A stretch of 64,000 nucleotides of DNA. Source: Tenebrio molitor. Taxonomy: Eukaryota > Arthropoda > Insecta > Coleoptera > Tenebrionidae. Below, in pieces: positions 57,241 to 64,000 of this stretch (positions within the stretch are counted from its first letter, which is position 1; the number at the start of each line of letters is the position of its first letter). The stretch lies in the NCBI RefSeq assembly GCF_963966145.1, contig NC_091047.1:29760001-29824000 (forward strand), written 5' to 3'. Below the pieces are notes generated by a model, which was not told the DNA's origin, did no database searches, and saw only the letters and a program-made list of their open reading frames with translations. Both the position numbers and the translations under genes were made by a program.

Positions 57241-60200
57241 CTATATTTTTATAATTAGGTATTTTAGTAAAATCTTAAAACACCTCAAAACAGAATAATT
57301 ATTACATCTAACAATTGTGAAACATCTTTTTGATATCGTATTCTATACGTTGAAACAAGTTTCCGGGGTGATTCGAAGGAAGCGACCTTTATAATACCAA
57401 TATTTTCTCTATACTCTATAGCAACAATTGTTTGCTTCTATTATGATATTCATGACATCTGTTATGTATTGGGCGTAAAGTGGAATAAATAATTAATAAA
57501 TTAGCAAACAATGGCATTTACTAATAGCGAAAAAATCGATGTGGTAATTTTTGCCAATTTTTGATGTAGGTATGAATCAATATTTTATTGTTAAGAGCCT
57601 TTTGAGATCGAAATCTGCCAATGGTTAAAATATGTATGAAACTATATGAATCACCTTGTATATTAAAGCAAAACTCATTGTTAATAGGAATTTCAAATTT
57701 ATGCTTCTTAATTTTAATTAAATTCATTTTTATCGCTTTTTATTTTTGTTATTTCGTAACCCGCCCCTTCCAAGTACATCCTCTTATATTTTCTTGTTTA
57801 TTTTTCTTCGACCATTTGCTTTTACAATACCAACGCCATTTTCATAAGCTGCCAGTATCAATAAAATGTGCTAATAATTCACCTAACTGCAATTCCCGGA
57901 AGGGCTTTCTTGCCTTCCTCTCATACACACAAAATATACTTAAGCTTACTTCATACATATTTCCATGAATGCAGGAAAACTGATGATACTCATGACGTGA
58001 ATTTTAAGCAAAAAACAGAAGCTTTCTTCTCTTCCGCCTTGAATAAAGGATCCGGAAAGGCGCGGAATGTGTGGTAAGGATTCAATATTGTCGGCCGTTA
58101 ACTTCTATAAACCATTTATTTGCCATCGATGGCGGGAATTTGGCTGTTAAATCCTTTCTAATGAACATAAAAAATGTGGAGGCGCAGGGTATTGATCGTT
58201 TTACCTTTCTGAGCGAGGGTTAAACCGGCCCCGTTACACCCCTACCCAATTATTTTTTTTTATAATAATTTTGAAAACTAATTTATCATTGATAAATATA
58301 GTCTCGCAGCGGTCTTAATTAAAATACAATTATTATCAGAAGGCTCCTGCAACATGATGCGTTTTAAGAGCCGAGATTTCCATCACTATACACTTGAATA
58401 GAACAACTAAATCCTTTGTGACAAAACATTAATGACACTGTGAAAAAAGATAGATTTTCTCATTATTTTTATGGAGTTGATCAATATATCTTTTGTTCGA
58501 GGTTCATTAATTTAATCCTTCCATTGTACTTCTCTTATGTTTTCGTCCTTTGTTTAACAGTTTTCAAGCAAATCTAGACCAAGTGTCTTGATTACATACA
58601 AAAATGTCTTTCTTAGTCGATTTTTCAAGTTCTCAATTACACTCGAAAAGTAAAGTTTGCACCAATTCCACAAAAGTAATAAAAGTCTCTGCAGATAAAA
58701 GAAGAAAAACGAGAACCTACAAAACAACACACTTAGAGGAGGCAAATAGATCTAGATTCAATTTTCATATTCATTAAGTCATAGTTTTCGTGCGGATCAC
58801 ACTGAAGCTTTACAAAATTTTGGAAAATCCACTCTATATATTAGAACCACAATTTGCATGATAAACAAGCTCCGAAGTTGGGTTAGGACTTACGACTCCA
58901 TCTTATTAGAACATTATCGCAGGAATTTCATACTGATATGCTGTAATTCTCCGTGAGACAAAAGGAAACTAATATCTTCTACCTTTCCGTGGTATTTCCA
59001 GTCATAATCCTGACGACAATTAATTAAAGGATCAAGCTATCCGAGGTGAAATTCTAATTCATTCATTGGAGTCCGCCCCTTAAGCACATCATTCACTTTG
59101 CAGAACTATTAAACACCCAAATAAATTTAGAAGCCAAATGGGCCATGAAGAATGAAAGGCGATTCGTAAATTGATTCATGCGGAGCTTTAGCTGTCCAAC
59201 GTGAATTAGATCTGCCACTGATATTTAAACATTATTACAAAATATTTCTTATGGAAATGAAAGACAGCAACGTAGTCCTTCTGTATATTTGTTGACATTT
59301 AATGTGCATACATGTCAATATACGAGTCGGTTTTCATTTCTCCTAGTATACAGCGTTTGCAAATCCTCTCGATGCGCGGATCCCCGCCGAGCTACAAATA
59401 TTGGCAAACTAACGAGACATAAAGTAAGGGAGACACAAATTCTTTTATGAGATTTGTCTTAAACCGAATCATTTCTATTCATACGCAACCCTATTTCACC
59501 TTCTGCACTTCCAAAGTGGAATAAACTTCTTTGTTTCAAGTCTGCTCATAAAAAAGTAATATCAGGAGACCTATACATTTAGAACCACTCGGAGAGACTG
59601 AAGTGGCTTGAAGGATTTAGAAATATTGTCGCAACCGAATGAAAGAGCCAAAACCTGGAAAAATACGAATAAGGAAGCCCTCCAAATACACGTTCGGCCG
59701 GGCCAATTAAAGCGAACGGAACTGATCGCACGAACAAACATACACCTGCTCTGTCCCGACCATTTCGCAACGATAAACTCTTTCATTGGACAATCGGGGA
59801 CCGGCTTTATGGACATCTTTTCATTTTACGATAAATGTTTTTCGCTGATTAAAAATTCCGAATGAAAGATTTAGTGGACGGCGGCTTTGAACGAGACGTG
59901 GAAGTCGTTTTATGGCTCGTCTGTTATCATTTATGCAAGTTTTTCATAGAACATAAAGCACGTGTCTACAAGAAACAAAACAAAAATTCTCATCAAGTAA
60001 AGCTCGAAAGCATGAATTTTATACGAGAGTAAATCGAACGGGGCATGGAAATGAGGATTTATGACGTTTCGAATAGGCATCGCGATAGTTTCAGTTTATT
60101 AAATGAGAAAGGGCAGATAAATGGAGAAGGATCGCAGTTCCTTCTCTTCAAGGTACATATCCCAAATTGAAACAAATTTTTTCGTTTATTCCTAAAGATT

Positions 60201-62002
60201 TTTCAGGGATTTAGCAAATCTGCGCAAGTATTTCTTTATCGTGTGATCGAGAAATTTTAATTGAGTCAGTCTTTCAAATGTCAGTCATTGAACTGTATCG
60301 ATAATTGTCTATAAAAATTAAAAACAAAATTTTCCATTTATTTTGCCATATTTTCCTCCATTGTGTCAACATTGACCTAGCCTGCTTCGGTACAGTTCAC
60401 CGCATGAATAATTATCCACTAAACGTCTAAATAATTCAGAATTTTGAATTTGTTTGGTCGTATTTACAAACCAATCTTAAACCCTCCCCATAAAACTTTA
60501 ATAGTTGCGTAAAGGCATAAGTTAATAAATGATGGGAAAGAAACCCTCTACAATATTAATTAATTTAGTGAGATGTCCAGCGACCCCCTGAATTTTTAAA
60601 TAGTGATTTTGTACCTGATCGAATTCCCAACAACTGTACGACTCACTCGACTAATTTTTTTAGTGGTCAACAGTACGTTGCTCTCTCGTATAGTGCAGCT
60701 ACATACATAGTAGATTAGGAAAGCGACGATTGTAGGTAAGAATCCGTCCGAGTATCTAGTCTGATGGGCTTTGTACTCGCCCCTTTGTATAAATTGAAAA
60801 CGAAATTGTTATTTCGAGGCGGAGTTATGTTTACGCAACAAATGCAGATCCGCTTCGTTATCTTCGTAATTTATACCTAGCTGATTTTGTAATTTCATTT
60901 TGTGGTGTATTTCTCCTTAAGAATTTCGTAAACAAATTTCATAGACACCGCAAACATTCGTTCCCGACAATATTAGAGTGAACAGACTGAAAATGTAATT
61001 ACAACACTGCTGGATCCCACGACAACACGAATTTTTCATTTTTCCTATTTATGGGTTTATCAAATGGAACAAAAGCACGAAAAAGACGCGGAGCTTTGGA
61101 TCACAAGAATAAAATTAGCGGAGGGGATTAATTGACAACGAAAATATTTCCTCGAGCGGATTATTAAACAAGGAATTGTATTATTTTATTCGGAGTTGTG
61201 TTCGTGATGATGACTATCACAACGGCGATAAATTACAGTTATTGTCTCGGTTGGAAGATATCGATCTTTGTATCTGATGTTTGATTTGACAATAGCGTTT
61301 TAACTCTCTTTGTTCATTTGCTGACTGTCTGGCTTCAAAAATTAAAATCAATCACGCATATCATATAACACATGCTAAAATTAAAGTTACGAATACGAAA
61401 AAAACCTCAACTGCGTCCTAAAGAAGTTGTATTGATATAACTGCCAATTTGGATGCAATAACTGTCATCGTTAGTGTTCCACAATTTTTTTAAATAGTGC
61501 CCTCTACTAGAAAACCCTCATTTAACGAAAAAAATGTAGCTGCTTAATTATAATAAATTCTAATTTCAAGAGTGTCATCACAGCAAAACAATGCATTGAA
61601 AAGTTCCATTCTGATTTTGGCAACAAAATATTTTCTGAATGAATTGTTTGCAATTGGTGCAATAAATTTAGTGATTATTCAAGTCAGAAAGATCAGTTTC
61701 TGCTGTTACTGAAAAAAACGCAAATGGAACAACTTGAATGAATTTGGCACAACTCCCATTAATAACATTATGCAGCATCGCCTGAAGAAATTTATTGATG
61801 GTCTGACACATACTCAAAAGTAATAACGCAACGAATGGACCCAAAAACATTCTTAAAGAAACAGAAAACATCTATCTTTAAAGCACTGTAAAAATCATAA
61901 AATCTAAACATGTGTATTTGAAGCTGAATCCAAAAACCAGTTGGAGGAAAGGCGTTTGCCACAGACTTTAATCCAATAACAAAGGTGGAGGTGTTGGATT
62001 CT
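57241..62002. other. No gene recognised
   Basis: AT-rich with a GC-richer patch at about 59580-59870, open on both strands but not like any family known to me. No FN3 or transmembrane exon of the receptor and no bounded transposon were found. Confidence 0.5.
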
Positions 62003-62235
62003 CTCATGGGTTGTGACCATGGACATATCTGCGCGAAAGCGGAGCGAAAAATCTGTAAATGAAAACTGAAAACGTCGACTACTTTAGCGACGGGGTAACG
62101 CGTGAAGGAGCACTATCTACTCTTCGAGGCGTCTACGAGACGAAACAAACGACGGTGTTTTCCGGTCTGTTTGTAACACCGATTTGAGACCGATATTCGT
62201 CATTTGCCCAGATATGACTCATAGCCCATGAGAAA
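62003..62235. repeat. Fold-back element with CG-rich interior
   Basis: CTCATGGGTTGTGACCATGG, then ACATATCTG, is faced by CAGATATGACTCATAGCCCA, then TGAG. The interior is CG-richer than its surroundings (GCGCGAAAGCGGAGCG, CGACGGGGTAACGCG). No gene is evident. Confidence 0.6.
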
Positions 62236-63097
62236 ATCCAAGACCTCTAAACAATCTAGAAGTTCAGCGAAAATAATTTATGCTTTCTCCTCAAAACCTG
62301 TTACAAATGTTACCTTAGTCATGTGATAATTTAGTAATATTTTTAGTTTTTAGACAAGTAGTTTTTTCAAAATCAATGAATAAAAACTTTTCCTATATGA
62401 TGCCAACTTCTTTATGTTGAATTTCCCAAATGTTTTGCTTATGCTTATACGATCCGACTCCATACTTGTAGGGAAAGAAGGCCACAGCTCTCGGTTCTGG
62501 TTTAAATAGAGTGGTTTCTTCCAAAAAGGGTTGTAAATGATAATGTACGGTATTCCCAATGTCATCTAAGTTGTAACCAACTGGACTGGACTGGACAACC
62601 AACTGGATTGCGCCGAATAATGATGGCAAGTCAAATGGAGATGACGATTCATTGTAAATAGGTTTGAGATATGTCAGTCTTCCAGATGACCGTTGCATAA
62701 GCGAGTGACCATAGTATCTACCAAAGAGAGTAAGTTGTTTTATTTAAATTTCATTTTAAGATGTTTGTCTGGAAATTGGAAGTTTAGATAGTTTAAAGGT
62801 GCAGAAAGAGTTTGCTTCCCATGAAGTCAAACAATGAAGGTGGTATCAACCTACAGAAGCCTCACTTTAAGTGACAAATCAAAAAATTACAGAACTATGT
62901 TTTCAAAAGCTTCCATGAGAAATATGTGCGATGAATGAAGAGAAACAAGAGCCCAAGGATTATATAGAGAGTCATTTAAAAAATAATTGAAAATGATTAA
63001 AGTATATTTATACACAAGATCAATTAAGACTGAAAGTTTTCTTGATGATTGCCGTTGAACCAAGAACTAAGTGCTCGGGGTCAAAGGCAATGCTTAA
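62236..63097. other. No gene recognised
   Basis: Minus-strand ORFs at 62350-62698 overlap each other in different frames and show no family motif. Confidence 0.45.
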
Positions 63098-63099
63098 TA

Positions 63100-63274
63100 C
63101 AGGGTATTTCACGAGTGATAATGAGCCCGGCGGAATAAAAAATCCAACCCACAATACATTTGGAACGTAAAGCTGGATATGGAAGCGGTAAATATCCAGC
63201 TTTACATTCCCGCTGTATTGTGGGTTGCATTTTAAATTCCGTCGGGCTCATTATCACTCCTGAAAAATACTCTG
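63100..63274. mobile_element. MITE family B, copy 3 (TA TSD)
   Basis: The ends CAGGGTATTTCACGAGTGAT, continuing AATGAGCCCGGCGG, and the inverse are flanked by TA (63098-63099, 63275-63276). The right terminus reads TACTCTG, with small changes. It is 175 bp. Confidence 0.9.
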
Positions 63275-63398
63275 TATTTATTCGACAAAATGATTGGAGT
63301 TAAGGACACGACATTTTGACAGTTTTGAGGATGAGGTCTTTTCTAAATATTCAATATTTGTGTTCCTATAGAGATATTGGAAGATTGAATAACAGATA

Positions 63399-63572
63399 CA
63401 GGGTCATTATAAATTATTGTCCCATCGCAGTTGGCGTTGAAAACCCACACAAATTTTGGATGTGCCGCCAGCCTATCTGCGATACTAGTCTCACTCATGT
63501 TATGAGGCTTCCGGCACATTCAACTACGTCACCAACGCCTACTGCGATGGGACAATCATTTACAATGACCTG
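63399..63572 (-). mobile_element. MITE family A, copy 4 (TA TSD)
   Basis: Ends CAGGGTCATTATAAATTATT, then GTCCCATCGCAGTTGGCG, and inverse right end ...CGCCTACTGCGATGGGACAA, then TCATTTACAATGACCTG. Flanked by TA (63397-63398, 63573-63574). At 174 bp it is the shortest copy, with a reduced centre, and in the orientation of copy 2. Confidence 0.92.
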
Positions 63573-63574
63573 TA

Positions 63575-64000
63575 TAAGTACATGTGTTCAATTTTGGGAG
63601 TTAGGGAAATAAAAGAAGGGAACCCATTCTGAAAAAGATTATTAATTTTAGTTAAGTCGTTGGATTTACACAAGGCACCACAGGTATTGTCAGAAAAAAT
63701 TGTTGCAGAAGAAGAAAACAAGGGAAACGTCGATTTTTCACCATTACTAGACGTGACACGGCTCATAGCCGGAAAATATTTATCATCGTTCACTGACTCC
63801 GGTCGTGAACGGTGAATACGGTGAGAAATAAAAATAGAAATGTTTTTTTTTAAATAAACTTTGTTTCGTTAAAAACTTTTGATGCAATCTACTTATTGGA
63901 AGTAAATCGAGATTCTTTTTGGTTTTAATGCCAGATTTCTAAGGAAACTTCAAACTTTTTCGCATCATTTGAATATGCAAAAATTTGTGTTTGTCTGTTT
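63575..64000. other. No gene recognised
   Basis: AT-rich tail of the window. The minus-strand ORF at 63560-63793 has no recognisable motif. Confidence 0.45.

Noticed and set aside
47014..64000. Search for the FN3 and transmembrane exons of the receptor
   Set aside because: No stretch with splice sites and the expected FN3 or hydrophobic pattern in phase 1 was found. They are assumed to lie beyond the window.
1..64000. tRNA, rRNA, CRISPR, bacterial promoters or operons
   Set aside because: None seen; the window is insect nuclear DNA, and no cloverleaf with A/B boxes or regular spacer arrays were noticed.

Overview
The window is nuclear DNA from an insect, most likely a beetle. It is AT-rich, with GT-AG splice sites, introns of only 49-64 bp inside transposon genes, a host gene of an arthropod immunoglobulin family, and a dense load of TA-flanked MITEs and fold-back elements. 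The order-level placement is inference. There are no bacterial features, operons or CRISPR arrays.

Host gene. One gene spans the left three quarters on the + strand. Seven exons (5676-5786, 21851-22063, 25383-25534, 41223-41367, 43194-43324, 43539-43698, 46720-47013) join in phase and encode four consecutive immunoglobulin domains of a Sidestep-family cell-surface receptor. Sidestep proteins are axon-guidance and synaptic-partner receptors that bind Beaten-path proteins. By comparison with the family these are Ig2 to Ig5. The signal peptide and Ig1 lie upstream of the window. The fibronectin type III domain, membrane segment and tail were not found and probably lie beyond position 64000. Introns reach about 16 kb and hold most of the mobile DNA.

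Mobile elements. (1) A CR1/L2-like LINE (about 34.77-40.72 kb, TTA microsatellite tail) is split by a complete 2773-bp PIF/Harbinger transposon (36162-38934, TSD TAA) carrying a Myb/SANT-like gene and a DDE transposase gene in convergent orientation. (2) A structurally intact Ty3/gypsy LTR retrotransposon lies at 51218-56120 (TSD TACA). Its LTRs differ at one base in 253, gag and pol are intact, an A_AAA_AAC slippery site lies just before the gag stop, and the base after the 5' LTR starts a 10-nt stretch complementary to a site inside the LTR, which is the geometry of Tf1/sushi-type self-priming. (3) There are many non-autonomous elements: two multi-copy MITE families (four and three copies), several single TA-flanked Tc1/mariner-like elements (one keeping part of a helix-turn-helix transposase ORF and itself hit by a TTA-flanked Harbinger-type MITE), a 4-bp-TSD fold-back element, and several short palindromes with CG-rich cores.

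The remaining sequence is intronic, or lies downstream of the last recognised exon, and no gene could be supported in it. Short ORFs there are neither family-like nor codon-biased by eye. The most interesting observation is the candidate self-priming, frameshifting gypsy element. No wholly new multi-gene system was found.
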